Source of the DNA: Pollutimonas sp035515055
Lineage (GTDB): Bacteria > Pseudomonadota > Gammaproteobacteria > Burkholderiales > Burkholderiaceae_B
DNA: 64,000 bases
Assembly: GCA_035515055.1 (NCBI GenBank)
Contig: DATJBV010000037.1
Location: forward strand, 1-64,000
Reading direction: 5' to 3'
Part shown: in pieces, positions 1-8,500 of the stretch
Layout: each line of letters begins with the position of its first letter
Numbering within the stretch: position 1 is the stretch's first letter
The notes under the pieces: model-generated
The model's database searches: none
The model's input: the letters and a program-made list of their open reading frames with translations, nothing else
What the model was told of the DNA's origin: nothing
Made by a program: the position numbers and the translations under genes

Positions 1-432
1 TGTAACCGGTTGTACGGTATATTACCGAGGATCCAAGCCAAGGGAAGAAGTTGGGGTGACTTGCTATGTGGTGCCGATAAAGGAGGCCCGCATTGTCCGT
101 CGACTCCAGATTCCGCTGCGGCTACAGGCAGTCGACGAGACCGCCTAGCAGAGCTGAATCTATCTCTCGTGCCGAAGGATGGCGGGACAGTGGGCAATAC
201 CACACTGCGGCGGCAGATGGAAGCACACCTAAGTATTGAGGGACTGAGCGTCAGCGAAGAAGAATATTGGAAGACGCATACGATCCTGATCTTGCAGAGC
301 TTATTTGTCAAAGGGTTAGTGGCGTGGTGGGTCGTGCGACTCACGGGTCGGAGGCCAGACGGGCAGCTCGATGGTGACAGCATTCTTGGCGGCGCTGCTG
401 ACGGATTCCATCGGAGCCTAAATTGCAATTAG
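1..432 (+). pseudogene. Remnant of N-terminal winged-helix module of an R-M methylase-like protein
   Basis: The frame is open from the left edge to a stop at 430-432. From about 148 to 310 it reads AELNLSLVPKDGG, then GNTTLRRQMEAHL, then SEEEYWKTHTILI and LFVKG. I recognise this as the small helical/winged module at the head of many N-6 DNA methylases (HsdM-like) and related restriction-modification proteins, which normally continues KGRGRGGSVRR. Here that stretch reads LVAWWVVRLT, as expected if two small compensating indels shifted the frame locally. No methylase catalytic motif (NPPY) follows, and the next gene begins 33 bases later. I therefore read it as a truncated pseudogene. The first 45 codons have no recognisable content and the true start may lie outside the window. 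Confidence 0.45.
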
Positions 433-464
433 CATTACTCAAAACAATCAGAGGAAAAATAGAT

Positions 465-785
465 ATGGCGAACACAATTAAATTGCCGAGTAACTGGGTA
501 TGCGATGGCAAAGAGTTAAAGCCAAAGTCAGGGGCTTCATCTTCGAACACTTGGATTTTTGACGGTAAGGAAGTAAAACCAAAAATTGGGGCAACTTCGT
601 CCAATACGTGGATATGGGATGGAAAGGAATTAAAACCTAAAATCGGGGCGTCCTCTTCGAACATGTGGGTCATCGATAGCCAGAAAGCAAAGCCGAAAAT
701 TGGTGCAAACTCATCTAATACCTACGAAATTGGACGGTTGCCAATTTTGGCGATTGCGGGTCAGTTGGTTCTGAGACTTTGGTAG
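465..785 (+). CDS. Small 19-residue-repeat protein, function unknown
   Basis: A 106-residue protein starting at ATG 465 behind AGAGGA (450-455). An upstream in-frame codon at 423 lacks a ribosome site. Nearly all of it is a repeat of 19 residues, best seen as SSNTWIWDGKELKPKIGAS: residues 7-25 (partial), 26-44, 45-63, 64-82 and a diverged last unit 83-101 that turns hydrophobic and ends LVLRLW. Each unit has Trp, Asp-Gly, Lys-Pro-Lys and Gly at fixed spacing, which suggests a short beta hairpin per unit and a closed or stacked beta fold. There is no signal peptide and no catalytic motif. I do not recognise a named family. It lies next to a methylase remnant and near a DUF262 nuclease, so an accessory or defence-linked role is possible but is inference only. 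Confidence 0.75.
   Translation: MANTIKLPSNWVCDGKELKPKSGASSSNTWIFDGKEVKPKIGATSSNTWIWDGKELKPKIGASSSNMWVIDSQKAKPKIGANSSNTYEIGRLPILAIAGQLVLRLW
483..767 (+). repeat. Five in-frame 57-bp imperfect tandem repeats
   Basis: Units at 483-539, 540-596, 597-653, 654-710 and 711-767 encode the 19-residue repeats of the small protein at 465-785. Units two and three are closest to each other. The DNA differs between units mostly at third positions (for example AAG/AAA and GCT/GCA/GCG changes), so the protein repeat looks maintained by selection rather than recently duplicated. Confidence 0.75.
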
Positions 786-966
786 CACAATGAATGAGCT
801 ATGCAAACATGGCTTCGAAGCATTGTGGGCCTCGTAGTCTCCGTTTAATTGCATATTGCTGTTCATGATGAATTGATGCATTTGCTTCTCCTCGGTGATG
901 GGCCCTTCCTTCTGTCGGGCTAAGGTCCTTTAAAAAAACAGCGGATCACGTTCTCTTATGGCTGTC

Positions 967-1680
967 CTATTGAACGATTGGGATAACACTCCAGGACGAG
1001 TACCTGCCAAAGTTCGCTCGGCAGTATTGACAATGTTCGCTATGTAGAGAAATCGTGTGATCGCAGCTGGGGCAGGTTCCCTTTGGCCCCTCGGCGCTTT
1101 CGCCCAGCAAGCGCTGTGCTTTCGCCTCTGACGCAAGATCTGTCCATATAGGCTGCGATGCTAGGCGAGATTTAAGCGTATCGGCCTCCGTTCCTGAAAT
1201 GCTTCCCTTCGCAAGCTGATCGTCGATCAACTGTTCGCGCGACTGACGCCACTGCGAATTCATATTTCTTAATCTCACGAATACATCGGATAAGAAAACG
1301 CGCACGGCGCCGGGATCCATGGAACCATAGTGCAAATGCAATTCACCAAAATTGGCCGTAAGCGTCACGAAGGTGTGAGTCTTTTTCTTCGTGGTCAGCG
1401 CATTCAGCACGTTAGCGATGGCAATTCCTTCCAGCGCTCCCTCGACGCCAAGCCCTCCACCGATAAATCCGCCTCCCGTGACTAGTGTTCCCGGTCCCGA
1501 GACGGAGAGTTCAGCCAGCTCGAGGAGTGAAAGCTCGGCTAAATAACTGCGACCGCTGCACCGGACGACATTGTGCTTAAAGACCAGAGCAATTGTATCG
1601 CCCGGGGAAAATGGGAAGCCACTGGCGCCCAGTACCGTACAGTCCTTCAAGATTAAGGAATGGTTGGTTCTACTCTCCAC
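967..1680 (-). CDS. Hypothetical protein, PH-like N-terminal region plus C-terminal zinc ribbon
   Basis: 237 residues from a GTG start at 1680 preceded by GGAG seven bases upstream. Residues about 8-150 contain a glycine-rich segment (GPGTLVTGGGFIGGGLGVEG) followed by a Lys-rich turn and beta-like strands (THTFVTLTANFGELHLHY), a layout I associate with bacterial PH-like or membrane-associated beta domains. Near residues 210-230 is a two-knuckle zinc ribbon, CPSCD...CQYC. A charged helical segment lies between. There is no signal peptide. The product cannot be named. It sits in the AT-richer accessory block between the repeat protein and a secreted protein, all leftward from here to the DUF262 gene. 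Confidence 0.6.
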   Translation of the reverse strand: MESRTNHSLILKDCTVLGASGFPFSPGDTIALVFKHNVVRCSGRSYLAELSLLELAELSVSGPGTLVTGGGFIGGGLGVEGALEGIAIANVLNALTTKKKTHTFVTLTANFGELHLHYGSMDPGAVRVFLSDVFVRLRNMNSQWRQSREQLIDDQLAKGSISGTEADTLKSRLASQPIWTDLASEAKAQRLLGESAEGPKGTCPSCDHTISLHSEHCQYCRANFGRYSSWSVIPIVQ

Positions 1681-1712
1681 AATTCACTCCGAAATAGAGA
1701 AACGCCCGCTTG

Positions 1713-2042
1713 TCATCGCCGCACATAACTTTTCTTCCCTCTATCCGAATAGCAATACGTCCCGCCCCGCGGCCCGGAGCAATAAGAGCCGCGGCGACAG
1801 TCACACGACGTCGCGGACTTGGCCTTGGGGGCGGCTGTCACTGTCGCGGCTGAATTGCCGGGCATCGAACACACCTTCTTGCTCCCGCTGATAGAACCGT
1901 CATTGCAGACGAACTTATCGCCGGCGCAGTGCGATATGCCGCCTTTGCTGCCGGTGCAGGGCTTGTTGGCAGCCTGAGCCAAGCCTGCAATTGATATAGC
2001 AGCGGTAAAGAAGAGAACGGCGGGTATCCGCCCGCGGCGCAT
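1713..2042 (-). CDS. Small secreted cysteine-rich protein
   Basis: I choose the ATG at 2042 (MRRGRIPAVLFF), which has GAGG upstream and opens a clean signal peptide ending ALAQAA-like (GLAQAANKPC). An in-frame codon at 2108 would add 22 residues and overlap the next gene. The mature part has two short cysteine modules: PCTGSKGGISHCAGDKFVC around residues 26-44 and CDCRRGSYCSGPRGGTYC around residues 78-95, with an Ala/Lys linker. Similar KGGxxHC...FVCNDGS proteins are common uncharacterised periplasmic or secreted proteins in proteobacteria. The two modules probably form disulfides. No function can be assigned. Confidence 0.6.
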   Translation of the reverse strand: MRRGRIPAVLFFTAAISIAGLAQAANKPCTGSKGGISHCAGDKFVCNDGSISGSKKVCSMPGNSAATVTAAPKAKSATSCDCRRGSYCSGPRGGTYCYSDRGKKSYVRR

Positions 2043-2101
2043 AGGCAGCCTCAGGAGAGCTTGGGCTGTTGCTGAGCCGAGTCCTCGGCTGTGATTGGCT
2101 A

Positions 2102-2704
2102 TCACCACTTGCAGTCGTTTCGGATGTCGGCGAGCGCTTCTGCTGCACCGGTGGTATCGAAGACGGCAGTCACTGGGTTCTCATTGTAGGGTGTGACGTT
2201 TGCCACGAAGGAATTCGTTTCAGTCATCGATTTCAACAATGCTACGGGCGAGGTGGGGAAAAAGGTGGCCTTATTGTCGGCAGAGAGATGCCAGGAAGCC
2301 GTCTTGGGTTTCTCCTTCCCAACTCGATGCGTCACGCTTGTGTTTCTGTTGCCAAGATACGACTGCCAATCAACCCACATCTCCGTTTTATTGTTTGAGC
2401 ATCTGGCCACTAAAGCGATGGAGTTCCCATATTTGCTCCTTCCGGACTCGGCCAGGAGGAAGGCCATGTGGATCGACGTATCGGTCATCGGATCTGTACT
2501 TGTCCGTGTTACCCAGGTTCCTGTTCCCGCTTTACCTGTTGTGTCTACCGTTGTCGGGGCCAACGAGTGACGGGAGGCTAGTTCGTCGAAGCACGAGAGT
2601 CGTTCAACGGTATTCTGTTTTACTGCGCAGGCCGCTACTTCTTCCGATTCGACGGCATGCGTCCCGAGCGGGAGTAAGACCAAGGCGAGTAGTAGGCGTT
2701 TCAT
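2102..2704 (-). CDS. TagO/VasI-like secreted protein
   Basis: 200 residues with signal peptide MKRLLLALVLLPLGTHA. The start is supported by AAGGA eight bases upstream and a promoter just beyond. Residues 26-45 carry the CA...RLSCFDELA pattern seen after the signal peptide in many YmgD/TagO-type proteins. Residues about 68-115 match the core of the T6SS-associated TagO/VasI family (DPMTDTSIHMAFLLAESG, then VARC, then MWVDWQSYLG). No type VI genes are present in the window, so the label describes the domain, not a secretion role. The last coding bases fall next to the start region of the downstream cysteine-rich gene, so the two may be co-transcribed. Confidence 0.65.
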   Translation of the reverse strand: MKRLLLALVLLPLGTHAVESEEVAACAVKQNTVERLSCFDELASRHSLAPTTVDTTGKAGTGTWVTRTSTDPMTDTSIHMAFLLAESGRSKYGNSIALVARCSNNKTEMWVDWQSYLGNRNTSVTHRVGKEKPKTASWHLSADNKATFFPTSPVALLKSMTETNSFVANVTPYNENPVTAVFDTTGAAEALADIRNDCKW

Positions 2705-2731
2705 TCTCCGTTTCCTTACGAAAGAACATCG

Positions 2732-2759
2732 AATTTAAATTTTGTTACTTATTTGTCAA
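2732..2759 (-). promoter_or_regulatory. Sigma-70-type promoter for the TagO-like gene
   Basis: Reading leftward there is a perfect TTGACA (complement of 2754-2759), a 16-base AT-rich spacer and TAAATT (complement of 2732-2737; four of six consensus bases). It lies about 28 bases ahead of the start codon at 2704. This is a motif match only. Confidence 0.5.
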
Positions 2760-2951
2760 AGTATCCCCTAAAGCGCAGCGAAGATACATCGTTTCTGCAA
2801 ACAAATTGCAATGGCGAGTTTGATGCACACAGTACCGAGGCTGCTCCCGCGGTTTTTACATCAAGCATGACTGCGCGATGGAATGGGAGCTAAACCATTG
2901 TGATAACAATCACCTGGGTCGGCAGCGTTACCAATATTGCTTCACAACTAC

Positions 2952-3101
2952 TCATTTTTGGAATGCTATCAGTTCGGCCGCACAATCGCTGGCGTCGCTG
3001 GCGACGTCCATAGCGTCGAGCCGTTGTTGACGGAGTTCGATTCGGATGCCTCCGTCAATGGAGCTGGTGTCGCTCGGAGTTGTGGGTGAGCAGCCGTGCA
3101 T
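2952..3101 (-). CDS. Possible 49-residue protein downstream of the DUF262 gene
   Basis: An ATG at 3101, with GGAAGA about nine bases upstream, opens a 49-codon frame ending TGA at 2952. It begins only 19 bases after the stop of the DUF262/DUF1524 gene on the same strand. The second half is a charged, helix-forming stretch (RIELRQQRLDAMDVASD, then CAAELIAFQK). The length is well below what can be called coding from composition alone, and I recognise no family. It could be a small partner protein or a chance frame. The remaining bases 2760-2951 show no gene or clear signal. Confidence 0.3.
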   Translation of the reverse strand: MHGCSPTTPSDTSSIDGGIRIELRQQRLDAMDVASDASDCAAELIAFQK

Positions 3102-3120
3102 CTATCACGATCTTCCGTAG

Positions 3121-4842
3121 TCACGTGAAGATTTCCATTTGAGGCTCGGTCGTGTCTGGACCGTGTGGCTCCTGGACAACTGCTGGTTCCGCTAATGACA
3201 AGCCATATAGCCTTGACAAGGCATCGATCATATCGGTTCTTCTGAGGCGGATGAAATCGAAATGGTTGTCCCAGAGTGGGCTGTCTGCCTTGGGAATAAA
3301 ATCATAAGACGCCCAGTACTTACACCCGTCATTGCTTTTAAAGAACTCTTTCGGATGACGAGCACGCTTGTAGTTATTGACCTCTGCTGGCATCGGTTGG
3401 AAGTTCCAAAGCACGTCCACGGCGCGTTCATATGCTTCGTCACATCCCTTTAAGTGAAGCGGGAAAATATGGTCGACTTGCGGCTTGTTTTCGTGGAATA
3501 CATAGCTGCGATGTGGCATTGTTACTTTGGTTGCAAGCCATGGCTGACTCAGCAACTGGTATTCGTGAACTTGCGCTGTCCGGTTCTTTTGGATCGCAAT
3601 TTCACGGATTCGCTCTAGCGGAAATGTGTCACCCATTTCCGCGGCTGCCATCGCCTCGCGCGCAAATGCAGTCACCATGGTTTGAGTGTTCCAGTCACAG
3701 AATTGTGAAAGCAAAAAATATTGGTGGATGAGCTGTAAGTCCCCAGATCGCAGACCCCGAATGCGCCATTCGAAACCTTTGCGCTTACGTACAGTTAAAT
3801 ATGCAGCAATCGGAAGGACCGCCTGCATGCGAGGCACGATGGACGCATTATTTATGTTCAGCAGTCCTTTCAGGTATCCACCAAATAGCTCCATTAGGGG
3901 AGCAGTATCCTCCTTCAAAACTTTCTCAAACTTCAGAATGTCGGCTGCTTCCAGCCGCTCTTCGTCGATCCGGAGAGTGCCCTTCACTAGCACATGGAAG
4001 AACTGTAATACCGATGTCGACGAGAACTTGATACCACCGCTCTTTTGTTTAATTTGGTCAGTGAGTGCCCATAGTCCTTCTTCGTAGTCAGAATGGATTG
4101 CTTTTATCTTGCCAAGGACCAATTCAAGTTGGGTCAAAGCCACGCCTCCGGTATTTAGGCGGCGGAACACCTCATTAACCTCCTTAGGCGTTTGAGCGCT
4201 CACTGAGAAGTATGCAATCGACTTATGGTTGGTTTCGACAAAGATGTTCCAGAGGGCGTTCAAATTTTTGCGAATACGGAGTGCCGTCTCCTTTTTTCCG
4301 TCCATAGCAGCAGGCAGAGCTCGATCTTCCAAACTAATCTTTTCTTCATCCTTGCACGTCAGTACCGACAATTCTGTCATTCGCAGGTATTGAGGGTCTG
4401 GTGCAGCGTCTACGCTCCGAAATAGGAAGCCCGTCTCATCGGCTTCAGAACGCTCCGAATCGAAAAGCAAATCGAAATGGAGCACCTGACCGTTAAATCG
4501 ATGGCGTAACACTGAATAAAGCGTTTGTAGCCGCTGTTGTCCGTCATACACCAGAAATTTATGGGCCCCCCACAGGCCTTCATCCACCTGCTTCGCATAT
4601 TTACCGGGCGTGTAGTCCCCAATGAAGTATCGGTAAGGAACTTTCTGATTTGTTTCCCATAGCACGATTCCCCCGATTGGGTACCGTCTTAAGAGCGAAT
4701 CGAGCAACAGGCAAATATAGGTCTCTGATTCGTGGCGGGCACCCCAAACGTACTGACGCTGTACCTGAGGTAGGCACCATCCATTATTGGGAGCATTTAG
4801 TTTGTCGAGTGCTTCACGGATCGAAATTCCTGCGTAAGACAT
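3121..4842 (-). CDS. DUF262/DUF1524 (GmrSD-type) nuclease
   Basis: 573 residues, ATG at 4842 with AGGA five bases upstream. The N-terminal DUF262 (ParB/Srx-like) domain shows LPQVQRQYVW (24-33), IGGIVLWE (57-64) and the hallmark DGQQR at 100-104, followed by FRRLNTGG. The C-terminal DUF1524 HNH-like part has VDHIFPLHL near 455-463 and NFQPMPAEVNNYKR about 30 residues later, matching the His-Asn layout of this nuclease fold. Proteins of this architecture include GmrSD and other type IV restriction enzymes. Known members use an NTP-dependent switch and cut modified phage DNA. Anti-phage activity is an inference from family and island context. The usual length is 550-700 residues, so it looks intact. 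Confidence 0.85.
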   Translation of the reverse strand: MSYAGISIREALDKLNAPNNGWCLPQVQRQYVWGARHESETYICLLLDSLLRRYPIGGIVLWETNQKVPYRYFIGDYTPGKYAKQVDEGLWGAHKFLVYDGQQRLQTLYSVLRHRFNGQVLHFDLLFDSERSEADETGFLFRSVDAAPDPQYLRMTELSVLTCKDEEKISLEDRALPAAMDGKKETALRIRKNLNALWNIFVETNHKSIAYFSVSAQTPKEVNEVFRRLNTGGVALTQLELVLGKIKAIHSDYEEGLWALTDQIKQKSGGIKFSSTSVLQFFHVLVKGTLRIDEERLEAADILKFEKVLKEDTAPLMELFGGYLKGLLNINNASIVPRMQAVLPIAAYLTVRKRKGFEWRIRGLRSGDLQLIHQYFLLSQFCDWNTQTMVTAFAREAMAAAEMGDTFPLERIREIAIQKNRTAQVHEYQLLSQPWLATKVTMPHRSYVFHENKPQVDHIFPLHLKGCDEAYERAVDVLWNFQPMPAEVNNYKRARHPKEFFKSNDGCKYWASYDFIPKADSPLWDNHFDFIRLRRTDMIDALSRLYGLSLAEPAVVQEPHGPDTTEPQMEIFT

Positions 4843-5316
4843 TAAATTCCTAGATTACTGATATAGCATGAGAAAACTCAACTGCTACTGAGAATCGGCG
4901 AAGTCGACGGCTCCGACCGTCCTTGCCGTGTATCGAATTATGACACGCTGGTTGCGATATAGATTGTCCTGCGGTCACTTACGTTCGCCCTTACACGGCT
5001 CAAGCAACATACGCACAAATCGCTGCGCAGATTATTATTTAAGATAAGCCATAGTGCTGCTTGGGCGAGTTCTCGAACTATGGCCAAAGTTTCATTTTGC
5101 CGGCTCCGGATCCTTCCTCCGGTATCTGAATTCTTAATAGGCGGCGCATAGCGCGTTTCGCCTTCGTGCTGACTGTGATGGTATCGTTGACGGTATAGTG
5201 CGCAACGTTGTATGTGGAAAGCCTGCATCCATCGGGATCTCGCGCCTCAATTGATAATAGAGTGAGAGTGATTCCACGTCTGACAATGCCTGGCAACTGA
5301 AGGCATGACACCCCTG
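4843..5316. other. Gene-free stretch between accessory island and core chromosome
   Basis: No frame here has recognisable content. The leftward side must hold the promoter of the DUF262 gene: an extended -10-like TGCTATATC (complement of about 4863-4871) is the only candidate and its -35 is poor. I looked for a tRNA or tmRNA 3' end that could serve as an island attachment site and found none. Confidence 0.4.
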
Positions 5317-5348
5317 AGCCCGCGTAATAGCGGGCTTTTTTATTTTTT
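5317..5348 (+). terminator. Rho-independent terminator without an upstream gene
   Basis: A perfect seven-base stem AGCCCGC/GCGGGCT (5317-5323 and 5330-5336) with a six-base loop is followed by a T-rich tail interrupted by one A (5336-5348). It would stop rightward transcription, but no rightward gene lies upstream for 4.5 kb. It may be a leftover from a gene lost or displaced when the accessory block arrived. Confidence 0.75.
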
Positions 5349-5484
5349 GTCCGGGACCGATAACACCTACAATCAACTGTGACCGAATCAACCGATAAGG
5401 AATAAGCGCCCGCAAACACGGGGATGCGTCTTTGGTGGCTGTCGGTTTTATGTCAAGGCTGCCTCGACCACTCAACGGTTTAGC

Positions 5485-5499
5485 AAGGAGCATGTCATA
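5485..5499 (+). promoter_or_regulatory. Strong ribosome site followed by ATA where a start would be expected
   Basis: AAGGAG (5485-5490) stands six bases before an in-frame ATA codon (5497-5499) that would open the synthase frame with (M)TINAFKFPARPR. The first canonical in-frame start is TTG 72 bases later. An ATG at 5492 is in another frame and meets TAA at once. The pattern fits a former ATG changed to ATA, or rare non-AUG initiation. Confidence 0.3.
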
Positions 5500-5568
5500 A
5501 CGATCAACGCGTTCAAATTTCCAGCACGCCCAAGGAGTGCGCCGAGCCAGGAAAGGGATACGGAGCTG

Positions 5569-8500
5569 TTGCGCGCGGAGCTGTTCAGCATCGAGCAACT
5601 GAAGCGTCACGCGGTCACCCTGGCGGGCCAGCATCGTATCGACCGGCGCCCCGGGGCGGACAGGTTGCTGCCGCGGCTGGCGGAAAATACGCGCGTTCTG
5701 CTGGCGGCGTACGACATCGTGACGGCCGTCGCGACGACGGGACAACGGATTGTGCCGACTGAAGCCTGGCTGCTCGACAACTTCTATCTGGTCGAGCAGC
5801 AGTTCAGCTTGGCACGCCGACATCTTCCGCGCGGATACAGCCAGCAGTTGCCGCGTTTGGCCGATGGCTTGTCGACCGGTTTCCCCCGGATTTATGACCT
5901 GGCGCTGGAGTTGATCTCCCATATGGACGGCCGCGTCGACAGCGACAATGTCACGCAATTCATCGCTGCCTACCAGACCGTGGAACCATTGAAGCTTGGC
6001 GAATTGTGGGCCTTCCCAATCATGCTGCGGCTGGCCCTGCTGGAAAATCTACGCCGCTTCGGGGTGCGCATCGCCCAACGATGCGAGGAGCGCAATGCAG
6101 CCATTAAATGGGCTGATCGCATGCTTGCCGCGGCGGAACGCGATCCAAGGCGGTTGATTCAGTTGCTGGCCGATTTCGCCCATGCCGATGTACCGCTGAC
6201 GGCGCCGTTTGTCGAAGAGTTCTACAACCGGCTCCAGGCGCAGGGGCCCTCCATGGCCTTCGTTCAAACCTGGGTCGAGCAGAAACTGCTGGAACAAGGT
6301 GTGACCGCAACAGAGTTGTCGGATGCGGCCGGCCGGACGGACGCATCCAACCAAATATCGATTGCAAACAGTATCGGCAGCCTGCGCTTCATCGGTGCCA
6401 TGGACTGGAAGAATTTCGTCGAATCGCTCAGTGTCATCGAAAAAATATTGGGGGAAGACCCGTCAGGTATTTACGCCCACCAGGATTTCGCGACCCGGGA
6501 TCGCTACCGGTCCGTTATCGAGCAGGTGGCGAGGGGCGGCACCTGCGACGAAATGGCAGTCGCACGGCAAGCCATTGTCCTCGCGAAGGCGGTTTTCGCG
6601 CAAAGGGGCGGGCACGAGCGTAGCGCGCATGTCGGCTATTACTTGATCGATCGGGGTCGGCCGCATCTGGAGCGTGCGGTCGGGTGCCGCCTGTCGTTGA
6701 AAACCCGTTTGAAACGGGTGGGCCGGCATGTCCGCCTGCCACTGTACCTCGGCCCGATCCTGCTGCTGACACTGCTTATGACGGCGGGCGTGCTTTATGC
6801 GTTTGTCGGATTCGCGCCGTATGACTGGCGCTATTGGTTTTTTGCGATCATGGGCATGATTGGCGCCTCGGCGCTGGCGATCGCACTGGTAAATCTGGCG
6901 GTCACGCTGTTCGTGCCACCGCGTGTATTGCCACGATTGGATTTCTCGCAGGGTATTCCCGCCGTTCACCGCAGCATGGTGATAGTGCCTACCTTACTAA
7001 GCAGTCGGCCGGAGATAGATAATCTGTTCGAGGCGCTGGAAATACGCTATCTCGGCAATCGCGATCCTAACCTGTACTTTGCCCTGCTGACGGATTTTTG
7101 CGACGCGCACCAGGAAACGTTGCCAAGCGACGCGGGCTTGCTCGCCCACGCGCAGGCCGCGGTCCAGGCTCTAAACGAAACCTATCGCGACGATCGCCCA
7201 TGCGTCTTCTATCTTTTTCACCGTCCGCGGCTGTGGAATCCGGTTGAACAGGTATGGATGGGCTACGAGCGCAAGCGCGGCAAGCTCGAGCAATTCAACG
7301 CCCGGCTTCGGGGCGATGCGCGCACGGCCTTCTCGGACATCGTGGGTGATCAGGCGATCCTTGATTCGATTCGGTACGTCATCACACTGGACACGGATAC
7401 GCAATTGCCACGCGATGCGGCGCGCGCCTTGGTCGGCAACCTGGCGCATCCGCTTAACCGGCCGATCTACGACGCCGCCAAGGGCCGCATCGTCGAAGGC
7501 TACGCGATACTGCAACCGCGCGCGTCGATCAGCCTGACCAGTGCCGGTCAGTCTCGCTTTACGAAACTATTCGCGGGTGACGCGGGCCTCGATCCCTACA
7601 CACGCGAGGTGTCAGATGTCTACCAGGATGTATTCGGGGAAGGCTCGTTCGTCGGCAAGGGCATTTACGACGTCGATGCATTTCGTCAGGCGGTCGATGG
7701 ACGCTTTCCAGAGAATCTCATTCTCAGTCACGACCTGCTGGAAAGCGGGTACGCGCGTTCCGCCCTCGTGACGGACATCGACCTCATCGAGGACCATCCG
7801 GCCAGTGTCACCATCGAGTCGAGCCGGCGCCACCGCTGGATACGCGGCGATTGGCAACTTGCCGGTTGGCTGCTGCCGCGCGTACCGGGGCCGCCCGGCG
7901 CGGACGGCGCCACTTCGACGCGGCAAGCGAATCCGCTCTCGGTCCTGTCCCTATGGAAAATCTTCGACAACCTGCGGCGCAGCCTGGTGGCGCCGGCGTT
8001 GCTTGCCCTGCTGGTGGGGGGATGGCTGGTCGGCCCGGGTCCCGTATGGATGTGGCCCCTGTTTGTCGTAGCGGTGGTGTTCCTTCCCAGCCTGCTGTCC
8101 ACCCTGATTGAGCTGATACGCAAGCCTGAAGAACGCGACTGGTTGGTGCACCTGAGTCTGACCGGAAGATCCGCAGGCCGTCCGATCGCGCTCGCCTTCC
8201 TGGCCTTGGCCTTTTTGCCTTATGACACGTGGATCGCCCTGGGGGCGATCCTGCGCTCGGGCGCGCGCATGCCGTTTACGCGGCGCGGCTTATTGCTGTG
8301 GCAACTGCCCGACTATGCACGCCGCAACGCATGCCGGTCGCTGGCTGATTTTTTTAGGGAGATGGGCATCGCCCCGACACTCGCGGTGGGGCTGGGCATT
8401 GCCCTGGCCATGGCGGGCAGCCGACCGGCGTCGTGGCTTGCGGCCGCCCCCGTCCTGGTGCTGTGGCTGGCATCGCCCGTCGTCGGCTGGTGGATCAGCC

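Noticed and set aside
483..767. 57-bp repeats as a CRISPR-like or satellite array
   Set aside because: The repeats are adjacent without spacers, keep reading frame, and differ mainly at silent positions, so they are a protein repeat.
4843..5340. tRNA, tmRNA or small RNA as island attachment site
   Set aside because: I looked for a T-arm and acceptor 3' end on both strands before the terminator and found none.
5134..5958. 274-codon leftward frame across the synthase 5' end
   Set aside because: No recognisable content; its right half is antisense to the conserved synthase N-terminus and its left half crosses the terminator.
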